From NCBI GenBank assembly GCA_007026445.1, contig VDMD01000004.1, positions 1,364,001 to 1,428,000 of the forward strand: a stretch of DNA of 64,000 nt, written 5' to 3'. Position 1 is the first letter of the stretch, and each line of letters starts with the position of its first letter. Made by a program: the position numbers and the translations under genes. The stretch comes from Schizophyllum amplum. Its lineage: Eukaryota > Basidiomycota > Agaricomycetes > Agaricales > Schizophyllaceae. Below the pieces are notes generated by a model. The model worked only from the letters and a program-made list of their open reading frames with translations, had not been told where the DNA came from and did not search any database. This document shows, piece after piece, positions 18,204 to 28,869 of the stretch.

Positions 18204-19070
18204 TGATGCCAGACGGTTGGACGTCATTTGTCTCTCCGTTTACGAGCATTGCTCATAGACTATAGCGCCAGTAGACCAACAGAGTACTCCGCTCATGAGC
18301 GCTGTCTTTCAATGGCAGTGCGTAGGTGCTAGATTTTGAGTTTGTGGGCTTTCGGCATCGGTGCCCACCTCTGGCCCCCCAGCAGCCTGAGGTCATCGGG
18401 AAGCAGGTATTGTTCCTATCAGATTCATCTTTTACATCTTCATGCACATACGTTCAATTGAACGACGATGGGGTACGGCAAAGTAAGTGAGCCAAGCACC
18501 TGCACACGTTCGCCCTGCCGACAATGGGGCCTCATTAGATGCACACCGGCTGTACGTTCGCGTACGACATGCTGATCTGGGTGAAGGCGACTTGACTTGC
18601 CAATGCTTGTGTCCCGGTACCCTCCGACGGATCCGACCTTTATTACCGAGGCGGCCTGATCGCACCAGGCCCGGAGCGCACCCGGGGATAAGGGAAAACA
18701 GGCGGCGGTCGGAGAAAATGAAGCCAATTGCCCCAAGTACGACTACAAGTCGCGAGATCGGGATCGCGTCCAGACGCGTGACGTCACGGTTCAAGATCAA
18801 ATAGGCCAGAATGACTTCCTCATTCGGCGTATTCAGTCGCTTTCTCTGTCGTTTCCGTCATCGGAACCATGTCAGCTGACATTCGGATCGCGCATATAAG
18901 GCAGAGCATCGCGGATCTCTTACTCTCAACCAGCCTCCGCCCTCCATCTCATCGTCGCCGTCCTCGACGTTCACCGCTGTCCCGAGACCGCGCGCGCGTA
19001 CACAGGTACGCTCCGCTGCATCCTCATAATGTTGAGGTCTTGACGCGTATTCTGTCCCACAGATCTCGCC
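18204..19070. other. intergenic, promoter of ARMT1-like gene
   Basis: 867 bp with no gene I can support. Open frames on both strands around 18440-18800 have no recognisable motif and mirror each other. The right end holds the promoter of the next gene, with a CATATAAG element at 18893-18900. Confidence 0.4.
18893..18900 (+). promoter_or_regulatory. TATA-like element upstream of ARMT1-like gene
   Basis: CATATAAG followed by a C/T-rich leader (CTCTTACTCTCAACC). It lies about 175 bp before the proposed ATG at 19071, so a leader of roughly 140 nt would follow. Function is inferred from sequence likeness only. Confidence 0.35.
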
Positions 19071-20965
19071 ATGGCTCAGCCTACCACGAAAGGTACGTGT
19101 TGGAATTATGCTGTCCGAAAGGGCGTCTAACAGTCGGCGCATATAGTCGCTTTGCATCTCGGTCACTTGCCGTCCAAGAATTCCAACATCAAGGCGCCAT
19201 GGCCAAGGACTCCTACAAGGGTGCGATGGCAGTTGACTACATGCGAATGAACATTGACCTTGCGACTAGATTGACCCGAATAACCCGCCTTGGCCGTAAG
19301 TCGTCCTAAGCGGATATATAGGGACTGTTACTGACCATGTTATCAGGGCGTACCGCGGGTACCATGAATACAGTTTTGCTCACGCAACCATGCAATCCCG
19401 CCTTCCAACCATCCTCGGCAAGGCCATTGACGATGTCACTGTCACGCTCAACCAGCAGAGCTCCGAAGAGATCATCACCGACCTCGTCCGGTGCATTGAG
19501 CGCATGGACGTGCTAATGCACGACCTAAGTGGCAACGCGAAGTTGCGTCCAATTGTGGACGATAACGAGGGCGACGTGGCGCTGTGGAACAAAGAGATTG
19601 CGAAGTACTTCCAAGGTGCGTTCCATCGCATTGTTCGTGCGCAAAGCGATAACACACGGTCCCAGGAAAGGACTTCATGAACGCTCCCTGGCTCTTTGCG
19701 GAAGCATACAAGTATCGTCGCCTGCGGGAATGCTTCAGCGTCAGCAAGTTCTGGAAAGACTACGACGTCTTCTTCCGACAGAAGGTGTGTGTGCCTGTAC
19801 ATACGGTCCATATATGCTCATCACTTTGTAGTGCGATACCTTTTCTCGCTCTTCCGATGCCGTCTTCGAACTATCTATGCGCTTCGCGGAGCCGTTCAAG
19901 ATCGCAGAGGGCATGTCTGACGACGAGAAGATGGAGGCCGAGCGACTTATGTTCTTGGAGCTCACTCAAGGTTCGTGCATGTAAGTTAACCCATAGGGCT
20001 TTCTGGATTGACCTTGACCATTAAGTTTGCCTGTGGGGCAACTCGACTGATCTCTCCCTCCTCATAAATATGTCTGAGGAACAAATCAAGGCCCTTCAGT
20101 CCACTGGTGGCGAACATCTCGCTGCCACGGAGAAGAACATTCTTGGCAACCATCTGAACGACCTTTGGGCCACTGTGAAGGAGCTGCGCGGCAAAACTGG
20201 TGGCCGCGTTGACTTCATACTCGACAATGCTGGCTTCGAACTTTACTGCGACTGCGTCTACGCCGACTTCCTCATTCAAAGTGGCCTCGCTTCTGAAGTT
20301 CGCTTCCACGGCAAGCGGTACCCGTGGTTCGTCTCGGACGTGACGCGCAAGGACTGGGAATGGCTGCTGAACAGTCTGGTCTACGGTCAGTTATTTCCGA
20401 AGGCCACCGAAATCGAGCTGGGCAGTCTTCGCAAGCTTGGGCACCGCTGGAAAGAGTACGAGCAGCAGGGCAAGTGGGTATACGAGCAGCATCCATTCTG
20501 GTGTACCGGCTATACATTCTGGGATTTGCACTCGGAGGCTCCCGACCTCTTCCTCCATCTGAGCAAGAGCGATTTGGTCATCTTCAAGGTGCGTCGTCGA
20601 TTTCCGCGGTGTTATTTGCGGCACTGACAAGGCTACAGGGCGATCTCAATCACCGCAAGCTCACTTACGACTGTGCCGCTCCTGCGAGCACGCCCTTCGA
20701 CGTCGCTATCGGCCCGATGGCCAGCTCAGCAGGCGCGCCAAAGGTGGCCAGTCTACGCACGATAAAGAGTGACGTCGTCGTCGGACTCGGTGATCAAGGC
20801 GACGAGCTGGCCGAGAAGCTCGACAAGGAGGAGCCTGGTTGGAAGATTAGTGGCAAATATGTGAGTTCATCGCTGTCATGATGCCGTACACTGTCTGATG
20901 ACACGGTGTAGGCCGTCGTCCTGCTCTCCGAAGGGCGACCTGGTGAGAAGGTCCGCTTCGCATGA
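19071..20965 (+). CDS. DUF89 / ARMT1-like damage-control phosphatase
   Basis: The N-terminus needs three splices. Exon 1 is ATG 19071 to AAAG (MAQPTTK). Exon 2 encodes VALHLGHLPSKNSNIKAPWP and uses a GTGCGA donor. Exon 3 (IDPNNPPWP) joins to AYRGYHEYSFAHATMQSRLP, the expected start of the family fold. Core motifs: DNAGFELYCD (metal/phosphate-binding Asp-Asn), RFHGKRYPWFVSDVT, FWDLHSEAPDLFLHLSKSD and FKGDLNHRKLTYD. Stop TGA at 20963-20965; about 470 residues. Family role: subfamily III DUF89 proteins are metal-dependent phosphatases acting on reactive sugar phosphates such as fructose-1-phosphate (yeast YMR027W); the protein carboxyl methyltransferase activity claimed for human ARMT1 is debated. 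Alternative downstream starts at 19201 or 19390 would lose conserved residues. Confidence 0.9.
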
Positions 20966-21327
20966 GCCGCTGTCTTTATTCCCTGCGCCTTCTTTATCTC
21001 TATATCGCGCCTCTGTAGTATATGTAGATCTCGGGAATTGTATCGTAGACACCGGATATCCTCATTCGTACCACCTGTACACGTAGAGCATGAATGACTG
21101 GAATTGGGACGCATCACCTTACAGACGGATTGGTAGATTGCTACGTACAGACCTTTTCCTGAAAGGCAATGTTGAAGTTGTAGCACTCACGTGACCGCGA
21201 TTGCTTCCGCACGTCTCGAGAAACTGCAGCTAAAATGACAGCTGTGCAGCCAGTCCCTCCTGAGTTTGCGCGAGCTCCAGTTGGACAGATCCTTCCACCC
21301 GCCTTGTACTTTTCTCGACCTCTAATC
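20966..21327. other. intergenic, terminator and promoter region
   Basis: 362 bp between two plus-strand genes. T-rich sequence with short TATATCGC/TATATGTAG stretches near 20998-21025 may serve 3' end formation. An in-frame ATG at 21235 could extend the next protein by 31 residues, but that extension lacks signal-peptide character. No other gene seen. Confidence 0.4.
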
Positions 21328-22257
21328 ATGCTGCTGCGGAAATCCTGGTTCATTTTGCTTCTCGCGGCGATTGCGCATGCCTCGCCCGTCTACGATCCGG
21401 TGGCTGGCCTGCTGGACGGAGATGGAACAGGCGAGATGGAGGGACATCGACTCCAGCCGACACCGACAACGTCTATGTCCATGTCGGCTGGACATTCGGA
21501 GACAGCATCAACATCGTCCTCAGCGACTGTCTCCGGTAGCCTAAGCCACTCGTCGCCCTCCGCAAAGAGCACGTCCGACAAGGACCACAGCAGCAAGTCC
21601 TCGCTGGTCCCCGCCACTACCGAAGTCATCGTCGATCGCGGCGGTACCACGCACACCTACACCGAACACCGCACTTCGTACCAGTCCCGCTCACTCCCGG
21701 CGCCCACGCTCACACAAACCTTCAGTTCTGTTCCGTACACGGCGACGCCCACGCTGGATGCGAACAAGACCGCAGCGGCCGCCCGCTCACACCTGGAATC
21801 GCAACAGTGGAAGGCGATTGGCATCGCGGCGCTCTCTCTGGCCGTCGTCGCCGCAATCGTCTTAGGCGTGTACTTCTGGGACAAGTACCGCGCTGCCCTG
21901 CGCGACATCTTCGGTTGCGGGCGCCGTCGCAACGATAAGTGGGCGGACAACCTGGAGGTGGAGGGCAACAAGGCCTGGGAGGCGCGCATCGCGGCCGAGG
22001 ACGGGCATCGCTACCCGACGCTGGACAGCCTAGAGGAAATCGAGCGCGCGAGGGAGAAGGCGGGGTACGGCGACGCAGCGGTGCACGAGAAGGGGCAGCC
22101 CTTCGCGGACGCGCTGCCGGTGCCGCTGCACCTCGGATTCGAAGACGCGGAACATCCTATGTCGCCTTTCTATCGCCGACCGAGTCTGCGCGGGCAGTCG
22201 CCAACCACCCCGCGAGCCGTCATGATGCAGCCGAAGACGACGACAACAGCATTGTGA
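21328..22257 (+). CDS. Ser/Thr-rich single-pass type I membrane protein
   Basis: Intronless. I choose ATG 21328 because MLLRKSWFILLLAAIAHASP is a typical signal peptide with cleavage after AHA; the in-frame ATG at 21235 would bury it. The mature ectodomain (about 150 residues) is rich in Ser, Thr and Pro with repeated short Ser runs, consistent with heavy O-mannosylation. A transmembrane helix (WKAIGIAALSLAVVAAIVLG) follows near residue 175, then a basic stop-transfer segment (FGCGRRRNDK) and a cytoplasmic tail with a Glu-rich stretch (LDSLEEIERAREKAG). Stop TGA at 22255-22257; 309 residues. The layout resembles fungal wall-stress sensors or mid2/axl2-type proteins, but no Cys-rich WSC domain is present, so function is open. 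Confidence 0.8.
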   Translation: MLLRKSWFILLLAAIAHASPVYDPVAGLLDGDGTGEMEGHRLQPTPTTSMSMSAGHSETASTSSSATVSGSLSHSSPSAKSTSDKDHSSKSSLVPATTEVIVDRGGTTHTYTEHRTSYQSRSLPAPTLTQTFSSVPYTATPTLDANKTAAAARSHLESQQWKAIGIAALSLAVVAAIVLGVYFWDKYRAALRDIFGCGRRRNDKWADNLEVEGNKAWEARIAAEDGHRYPTLDSLEEIERAREKAGYGDAAVHEKGQPFADALPVPLHLGFEDAEHPMSPFYRRPSLRGQSPTTPRAVMMQPKTTTTAL

Positions 22258-22409
22258 ACATGACCAGCTAGCACACAGTCTCGATTTCGCATTATGTCTG
22301 CAGCTTACACTGGACTACCCCTGCATCATTTCAATACTCAACAGCACTATTGACCACGACCATTGTACATTACCACACGCACACTCTGTATCCTTGCTAT
22401 CCTCCATTA

Positions 22410-22702
22410 CTATGCAGGCTTTGGGGCGGCGGGCGGCCGCGCTTCACGTTCATTTGGGAACCTCCGGTCGACGTAGTCGGCAAGGACGAGGCCGGCGGCG
22501 GCGAAGCCGCAGAGAGCGAGGGAAAACTTGAGGCGAGTGGTAGGTGAGAGGACTAGAGCGAGTTCAGATGTCGAATGGGTCCCGGAGACGTGCGCATACC
22601 CAACCACGACTGGACGAGAGAGCGTTCGGAGACGGTTGTTCTCTCCGCAAGACGTTCGCCGTACGTCTTGAGCTTTTGACGGTCGGATTTGACGGGAGAC
22701 AT
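22410..22702 (-). CDS. small single-pass membrane protein, unknown function
   Basis: Built from two exons: 22702-22600 (MSPVKSDRQKLKTYGERLAE ... SLVQSWLV) and 22552-22410, joined across a 47-nt intron (22553-22599, donor GTATGC, acceptor CTCTAG). The joined frame is 81 residues plus TAG. Visible features: a charged N-terminus, the linker LSPTTRLKFS, one hydrophobic helix (LALCGFAAAGLVLADYV), then DRRFPNEREARPP and a Pro/Ala tail. Size, single helix and basic flanks suggest a mitochondrial or ER membrane subunit or assembly factor, but I do not recognise it. It is convergent with the type I membrane protein gene (153 bp between stops) and divergent from riboflavin synthase. The correct joining of two otherwise short frames is the main evidence that it is real. 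Confidence 0.6.
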
Positions 22703-22870
22703 CAGGGGAAGCCTTCGCAGTCGTTGAGCAGTGCGGAAGCTCGCTGCAGGCGCTGCTGACGGTCTGCCTCTGGGTGCAGAGATGAACGTAAGGACTGCGT
22801 CAGGGGTGCGGGCGCATCCAGTCGGCCCGACATCCGGACTGCTCCCATCCTCGGCTTGCTCTCCCCCATC

Positions 22871-23732
22871 ATGTTCACAGGTTTAGTATGAGTTCCCCAG
22901 CACCCTGAAGCTCCAGGATTCACCGAGCGCTTAGATCGAACATCTGGGAAACGTCTCGTCCATTTACCAGGATGACACCGGGTGCACGCTGGTCATCAGC
23001 GACTCGGCGTCAATCCTGGACGACTGCCATGTCGGGGACTCCATCGCAGTGAACGGCGCCTGCCTTACTGTGACGGAGTTTGACGCCCAGAAGGACGGGG
23101 GGTGGTTCAAGGTTTGGCTGGCGAATGAGACGCTGCAGCGCACTGATCTTGGTGAGTGCTTGTGCACAACCCGCCTGTCCGCCCTGCTGACAGCGAGCTT
23201 GCAGGCGAGCGGACGGTTGGCGATCAGGTCAACCTCGAACGTGCCATGGGCGCCCATGTGCGGTTCGGGGGACATTTCGTTCAGGTGAGTAACGAGTCTT
23301 TGCGCGGTCACGATTCTGATCAGACGCGTGCAGGCTCATGTTGACGGGACGGCTACGCTGATCGAGCGCTCTGACGACGGAGACTCGCAGCGATTGACTT
23401 TCGAACTCCCTGAGCCGACGGCTACGCTTCCATCCCTCCTCCCGTACATCATTCCGAAAGGCTACGTGACTATAGACGGCGCCTCGCTTACGATCACCGG
23501 CGTCGACGATGCGAAGCGTCGGTTCAGCATCATGTTGATCCAGCACACGCAAGAGAAGATTACGCTAAGCAAGAAGCCGATAGGGGCGAAGGTCAACATT
23601 GAGGTGGATATGGTCGGCAAATATGTGGAGAAGAGCGTCGTTGCGGCGCTCGGAGGAGGTGGCACGGAGGGCTTGAGATCACTGATCGAGAAGGTCGTCG
23701 CCGACGTGCTGGTGAAGAAGGGAATAGCATAG
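22871..23732 (+). CDS. RIB5: riboflavin synthase
   Basis: Catalyses dismutation of two 6,7-dimethyl-8-ribityllumazine to riboflavin, the last step of vitamin B2 synthesis, in the cytosol. The first coding exon is only 15 nt (22871-22885, MFTGL), spliced over a 49-nt intron to IEHLGNVSSIY, giving the family-defining N-terminus MFTGLIE. Two lumazine-binding repeats follow: repeat one with DSIAVNGACLTV, repeat two with GYVTIDGASLTITGV. GGHFVQAHVDGTA bridges the repeats, formed by a splice at 23286-23332. The C-terminus EVDMVGKYVEKSVV is the trimerisation helix. Total about 235 residues, normal for the family. All three introns restore conserved sequence. Stop TAG at 23730-23732. Confidence 0.97.
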
Positions 23733-24033
23733 CAGTTGTACTATAGAGGTTCAGGGCAATTGTGGCTGAACATTGAATTGCGGGGAACGATGGCTCGACA
23801 GTCCTAGATTGGCATCTGGACCTCGATGGTTGCGGGAGCTGTCGTTCGGAATGTAACGGGTGGTTGTCTCTGTCTCTGCCATCGCCCAGCGCCTGTGAGT
23901 TACAAAATGGTGGTGAACGGAATGTGGAGAGCGATCTCGCCGTACGGGACCATGGTGAGCCAGGTGCGGCATCCGCCGAATCCGTGTTCTGGTACTTGAC
24001 TTGAACCATCTCACTGTCCAGACGTCGCCAGCA

Positions 24034-25897
24034 ATGGAGGCGCCCATGAAACGCAAGGTCTGGCCGCTGCTGCTCGTCGTTGTGCGCGACGTTGGGGACC
24101 AGGGCTGACGAGCGCGCCTGTCTAGGTTACCGCAAAGGTATCATACAACGACATGAACAGGGCGCGTTCGACCCTCGCGACGTCGCCCAACGTCCCCCGC
24201 GCCCCGTCGCCCCTCAAGACATACAACTCCTCCCAAGCCACGACACCGGCCGTGCGCCCCAGGGCGAAGGTGAACACGAGCGCGACGCCAATGCGCAAGA
24301 CCGCCAGCGGCACCAGCAGCGTCGTCTCCTCGCCCATCACCCGCACGATGACCCCAGCCAATAACAGACCTCCTATCAGTCGTTCCTCGTCGCCGGCCAG
24401 GAGCGCCCTCTCTCCCAGGGTAGGCCCGGCCTCGCGCCCCGCAAGCTATGCGCGCTCCCAGACCGCGCAGTCCGTGCCGTCGACGCCGGTGCTCAGGCCG
24501 ACGCTCTCGCCAGACGTCAACCAGCACAGAGCCCACCATCAGAGCATCTCCTTCAACCCAGGCCAGCTGGCCGAGGAGCAGCTGGGCTCCGACGGGGACT
24601 ATCAGCCTCCGCCTGCACCCACGCCCGCACCCGCGAGCGGCGTCATGCGCATCAAGGCGAAGCTCACCAGCGGCGCCAAGACTCCGCCGGACAGTCTCTC
24701 CGTCGCGCCCTCCTCTGCTTCTGCGATCGGTCGCCGACGCGTGCACTCCATCTCGTCGAACACGTCGCAGTCCACCGTCGCGTCCCAGTCCGCCGCATCC
24801 GCGGTCGCGTCCACATCCAGAGCCGAGAACGCATCCCTCTACCCCATCACCACCTCCACACCAGCCGCCAACCCGCATAGATATGGCTCCTGGAGCAGGG
24901 CAACGGCCTCAGACCTCCGCCACAACTACCAGCCGTTCTCCCGACCGCACGACGATTCCTCGCCTGCGCTCAATCACAACCGCCGCATTAGCGCAAAGGT
25001 CGATCCATCGCAGATTGCCAACTTCAATGCAAAGGTGGACCCGACGACAATACCCCTTCCTCCACACTCCCCGCCGACGTCCGCGCTGTCGTACTCGTCG
25101 CGATCATCCATCTCGCGGTCCTCGCTTTCTATGCGGACGGACTCGGACGACAGTGCAAGTAGCGCCTCCACGAGGCATAATGACAATTCATACCGCAGCG
25201 ATCACTCGGGAGAACACGACTCCGATAATTCTGAGGAGCGGCAGGAGCGCCTAGAGGCGAAGTCCAATCGAAAGGTGCGTGCATCAGATTTTATGTACAT
25301 CCAGTTCCTCACCCTCCCTAGATTGCAGACCTGGAGATTACGAACAAGTCGCTCCTCGCGATCAACGCGACGTTGGAGAAGACGAAGAGCCGGCAGGCGA
25401 AGGAGATACGCGACCTGAAGCGCAAGCTGCGCGAGTCGCGCCTCATTCTGCCCCCGCGCGCCTATCGTGCCGTGTCCAAAGACGACACCACGAACGACGG
25501 GGACGACGAGGAGAACGAGGACGAAGATGACGAGGACGAAGATGAGGAGCTCGTCAAGGACGCCGACAAAGACGAGGCCTTCCAGCGTGTGCGCGCCACG
25601 ATCGAAGGGCTTATCAACTCGGGCAAGCGCGCGCTCATCTCAAAACCCGAGATCGAGCAGAAGACGACGAAGGTGCTTACGGAGGAAGAGGTGCAGAGCT
25701 GGCGGCGAACGCACGGCGACGAGGACGGACCCGCGCCCGACGGCTCGTTCGCGGACGACTCGTTCTCAATGGCGGATGATAGCATGGCGAGCATCATGAC
25801 GGTGTCGGAGGACGAGGTGGAGGCCATGACCGTGCCGTCGAGGAGCGTATCGCCGGATACACGACCGCCGATACTGGTGACCACCCCGCCGCTTTAA
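24034..25897 (+). CDS. fungal coiled-coil protein with long disordered N-terminus
   Basis: The certain part starts at ATG 24153 (MNRARSTLATSPNVP). A short upstream exon from ATG 24034 (MEAPMKRK), joined at a CTAG acceptor before GTTACCGCAAAG, gives MEAPMKRKVTAKVSYNDMNR in frame and is my preferred start, with moderate doubt because the donor is GTCTGG. Residues 20-370 are Ser/Pro/Thr/Ala-rich and disordered. An intron at 25275-25323 precedes a coiled coil (KIADLEITNKSLLAINATLE, KSRQAKEIRDLKRKLRESRL). Then come an acidic run of Asp/Glu (about 25497-25560), a helical block (FQRVRATIEGLINSGKRALI) and the Ser/Glu-rich tail. Stop TAA 25895-25897. The layout resembles fungal proteins of the cytoskeleton or septum, but no family is recognised. 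Confidence 0.75.
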
Positions 25898-26567
25898 GGG
25901 TGGCATCAGACGGCGAATATCGCTATGTCATCGTCAGGCGATGCATCTTGCATTCTGGCTTTGCGAGCGCGTTTGCGGATGCTGCTCGCTAGCTCAACAT
26001 CTCACGGCACCTCACGACCTTCACGACCCATCACCTTACGCCCCCCATCTTCACTCGTTCGTCGTTCTGAGCCCGGCGCTCACCACGCTCCTTCCCTCGC
26101 TTTCCTATAATCTTATATGCTTACTATCCACCATCGCATCGCGGTGCTCCCATCGCATTGGTCCGCCTGCCCATCGCATCGCGGTTCCCCAACCCATCCG
26201 TCCCAACTTTCCTCTCCTTCATCACGGATGATACCACACCTTTTTATGCAGTATATACCACCCCGCTTTCCTATGGTTCTGCTTCATCACTGACTCATGT
26301 CCGCATCTGAATCGTCTCTACACTGCATGCCTTGTTACCTGCTTCTAACTGCACATACAAGCCTAATAGGAATACCTAAGCTCGAGATGGATGTACAGTA
26401 TATAGTCCGCGGAATCGATAGACAACCCAAGTATGAATGATTGCTGAGACAGACACAGTGTGTGCGTGTGCTAGGACAGGGTGTGGGATTGGAGGATGTT
26501 CAATTCGTTCTGGTGTTGTGAGGGATATTATTTTCCTTAAATCGGATTGTAAAGCCTTGCTTAACAT
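25898..26567. other. intergenic, no gene recognised
   Basis: 670 bp before the tRNA gene. Pyrimidine-rich sequence and short direct repeats (CATCGCATCGCGGT near 26133-26183) are the only structure seen. Open frames here are short and without motif. Confidence 0.45.
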
Positions 26568-26652
26568 GGACCCTTGGCGCAGTGGTAGCGCGTATGATTC
26601 CAGCTTCCGCGGAACATCCATAAGGTCGTCCGTTCGATCCGGGCAGGGTTCA
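26568..26652 (+). tRNA. tRNA-Trp (anticodon CCA) with a short intron, copy 1
   Basis: Cloverleaf read by eye: acceptor GGACCCT pairs with AGGGTTC; D arm GCGC/GCGC with loop AGTGGTA; T arm GTCCG-TTCGATC-CGGGC; variable loop AGGTC; discriminator A. The anticodon arm opens TATGA-TTCCAG, giving CCA at positions 34-36 (26599-26601), and closes with CCATA after about 13 intron bases (CTTCCGCGGAACA). Intron-containing tRNA-Trp is common in fungi, and the body resembles plant and fungal tRNA-Trp. The A31-C39 pair is a mismatch, so the intron boundary could be shifted by a base or two. A run of five T at 26655-26659 is the Pol III terminator. A second copy is at 50718. Confidence 0.88.
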
Positions 26653-26654
26653 GC

Positions 26655-26659
26655 TTTTT
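26655..26659 (+). terminator. RNA polymerase III terminator of tRNA-Trp copy 1
   Basis: Five consecutive T three bases after the discriminator A, as expected for Pol III. The same arrangement follows copy 2. Confidence 0.8.
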
Positions 26660-26890
26660 GCTTGCTTGTGCAAAAAGGCCGTCTTGTTTGTCCATGCACC
26701 GCGGTCCGCAGCCCACAGGCGAAAAACAGTCACAAATTGGGCCTCTGCTTTCGACTCGGTTCTGACAACAGATAGTAGTTGCTCCTGCTGTTTCTCCGTA
26801 AAATATACTGTGCTGCTACAAATACAGTGGGTATACGATAATCTATGCCTGTAAGTAAGATGATAATGGCAATAACCGGCAACACGACCG

Positions 26891-28663
26891 TCAGGCGCAG
26901 GACGGCGAGTTCAGGCTATGCCCACTGAGCGAGATCGGGTTCCGTGCTGCGACATCTTCTCCTAGATACTGCTGCGTGAGGAGAACTCTTGGGCCTCTTT
27001 GGAGGCGTAGGCCCCAGGCGCTCCGAGTGTTTTGCGAATTCTGCTGCCTCGGCCTTGCCCATGAGATGCGGTCGTGATGAGGTAGCGTCCCCGTTACAGT
27101 GGGCGGGTTGTTCATCGTGAATGGGAGCGATGCTCTTCGCGCATGATCATCAGGAAGTGCCTTTGGGGTGCACGTTTTCTCTTCTTCTTCCTCTACTGGT
27201 TCCTCCTCCTCTTCCTCCTCCAACGACCCTGGCATCTTCGTCGACAAAGATCCGTTCCCGTCCGCTAGATTGAGAACTAGGCCGAGCGTACGATCCGCCT
27301 TCCCGCCGAGCAGTACGCGCTTCATCGTTCGCCGCTCCTGCTCGTCCATGAGATCCTCTGCAAGCACGTCCAGGACGCGGTCACAGAACTCGACGCGGGT
27401 GTCGTCCGGGAGCTCGTCAAGGGTGCCACCGCGCTCTAGGAGTGCGCAGGCGTCGGCATGTAGCGGCCGTAAGGGGCGAAGCTTGGCGCGTAGCATGTCG
27501 TTAGCTGCAGAGGCGTCAGACTGAACTGCTACCGTTATGGCGGGACAGCAGCATACCAAGAAGGTTGTTCTCAATTGTGAGACGCTTAAACTCCTCCATG
27601 AAAGTCTCATTCTCTGGAAAAATGATGTGCCAGGCGCGGCCGGATAGGACCACTGCGCCGAAGGCGAGGACGAACAGGTCGTGGAGAAACCTGACGTATT
27701 GGAAGATGAGGATGTTAGGGAAGACTCGACGTAGTGCGGCGAGTGCAGGGAAGGCGGGAGGTATCTCCGTGGCAGTGTAGGTATTGGAGATGGCCGCGGG
27801 GGCTGGCGTGAACAGTAGCAGAGTGCACTCAAGGGCAATAGTGCCGAAGAACAGCATCCATTGGGTCTGGCGATGCTCATCAGCGGCATGCTTTATCATA
27901 GAGAGAGGAGACTCACGAAGAGGAATCGAGGGGAGAAACCGACAAGGGATATCACAAGGAGGGCGACAAAGGAGATAATGTACAAAGGACCGGACGTGAG
28001 GAGAGTGAGCTCGTTGATGTAGTCCATGACAGTGTTGCAGTGATCGCAATGGTTCATGAAGGGCCCAAATCTGCATGTGGCTTCAGTCATCCGTGGTACA
28101 GGACAATGAAGGCAGCGCACCGGTCGTAGATGAAGCGCATCTGCGGCTGAGATATCGCCTCGTAGGTATCGCGAACAGACATGAATGACGCATAGGAGTC
28201 GTAGCCCGCCTTGTCTGGGTGATGCTTCTTGGCATAGACCTTAAAGGACTTGCGGATTTCGTCCAGAGGGGCGGACGGGGACACGGCGAGATCTTCGTAT
28301 ATCGTGCGCTGCGTCATGGCACTATACAGATAGTACAGCCCAAACCCAGCCACGTATAGTGTAAGCGCGCGTTTGTAGACAGTGGCAAGGATGCGGCGGT
28401 ACGCTGGGGTGTCTTTGTGTGGAGGACGTTTCCCCAGGGCGGGGTAAAGGCGGAAGAGGACAATGTCGGAGGCAGGGATGAGGAGCGCGTCGAGGCATAT
28501 CCACATTGCTGCGTGAGTGGCATAGCATTGTGTGAGTTTGTCTCCGGACGCGACGCCAACGTAAACTGAGAACGGTTGAGCACGACGCGAAGAGGTTCGA
28601 TCGTAATGACCCACCGACAAAGACAAACGCCACCAAAGCAGACCAGTGCTTGAGTGCAGCCAT
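26891..28663 (-). CDS. polytopic membrane J-domain (HSP40) protein
   Basis: Starts at ATG 28663 (MAALKHWSALVAFVFV); an intron with a GTGGGT donor joins to VYVGVASGDKLTQCYATHAA. Hydrophobic segments near AAMWICLDALLIPASDIVLF and LTLYVAGFGLYYLYSAM precede a J domain: TIYEDLAVSPSAPLDEIRKS, YAKKHHPDKAG (intact HPD) and FMSVRDTYEAISQPQMRFIY. Three more helices follow (PLYIISFVALLVISLVGF, WMLFFGTIALECTLLLF, LFVLAFGAVVLSG), then a soluble tail with an acidic run (SLEEEEEEEPVEEEEE). Stop TGA 26891-26893; about 500 residues. Family role: the HPD stimulates an Hsp70 at the membrane carrying the protein, probably ER or mitochondria. The position of the J domain between membrane blocks differs from classical soluble DnaJ. 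No name can be given with confidence. Confidence 0.88.
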
Positions 28664-28869
28664 TTATCAACTAATCTTGAGTCAAAATTCCTTGAGGCGA
28701 GTTCCCTGGGTATCTCTGCTAGACGCGACGGCCAAGGTGGAGGGTCGGGATGGAAAGCGCTTGTTCCTCTTTTGGGAGGTTGACTGCAAGACGTCACGTG
28801 ATTGACGCGATCGAAACGCGCCTGTTTCTCGGGCCGGTTTATGGACTTCGTATTCTGGTCCCGCCCACC
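28664..28869. promoter_or_regulatory. divergent promoter region, J-protein / augmin-like protein
   Basis: 206 bp between opposite start codons. It holds GACGTCACGTG (about 28791-28801), which contains an overlapping CRE-like TGACGTCA-type half site and a CACGTG E-box. Such motifs bind bZIP or bHLH factors in fungi; function here is inference. Confidence 0.4.

Noticed and set aside
18440..18804. Overlapping open frames on both strands after the ABC transporter
   Set aside because: Arg/Pro-rich mirror frames typical of GC-rich intergenic sequence; nothing supports coding.
19123..19310. Early stop in the ARMT1-like N-terminus
   Set aside because: Resolved by an extra intron (GTGCGA donor, GACTAG acceptor) giving TPTRIDPNNPPWP; no break is needed.
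26568..26652. tRNA read as Gly (TCC) or as a long-variable-arm tRNA
   Set aside because: Those readings break the anticodon stem or leave no valid variable arm; the body and CCA anticodon fit tRNA-Trp with an intron.
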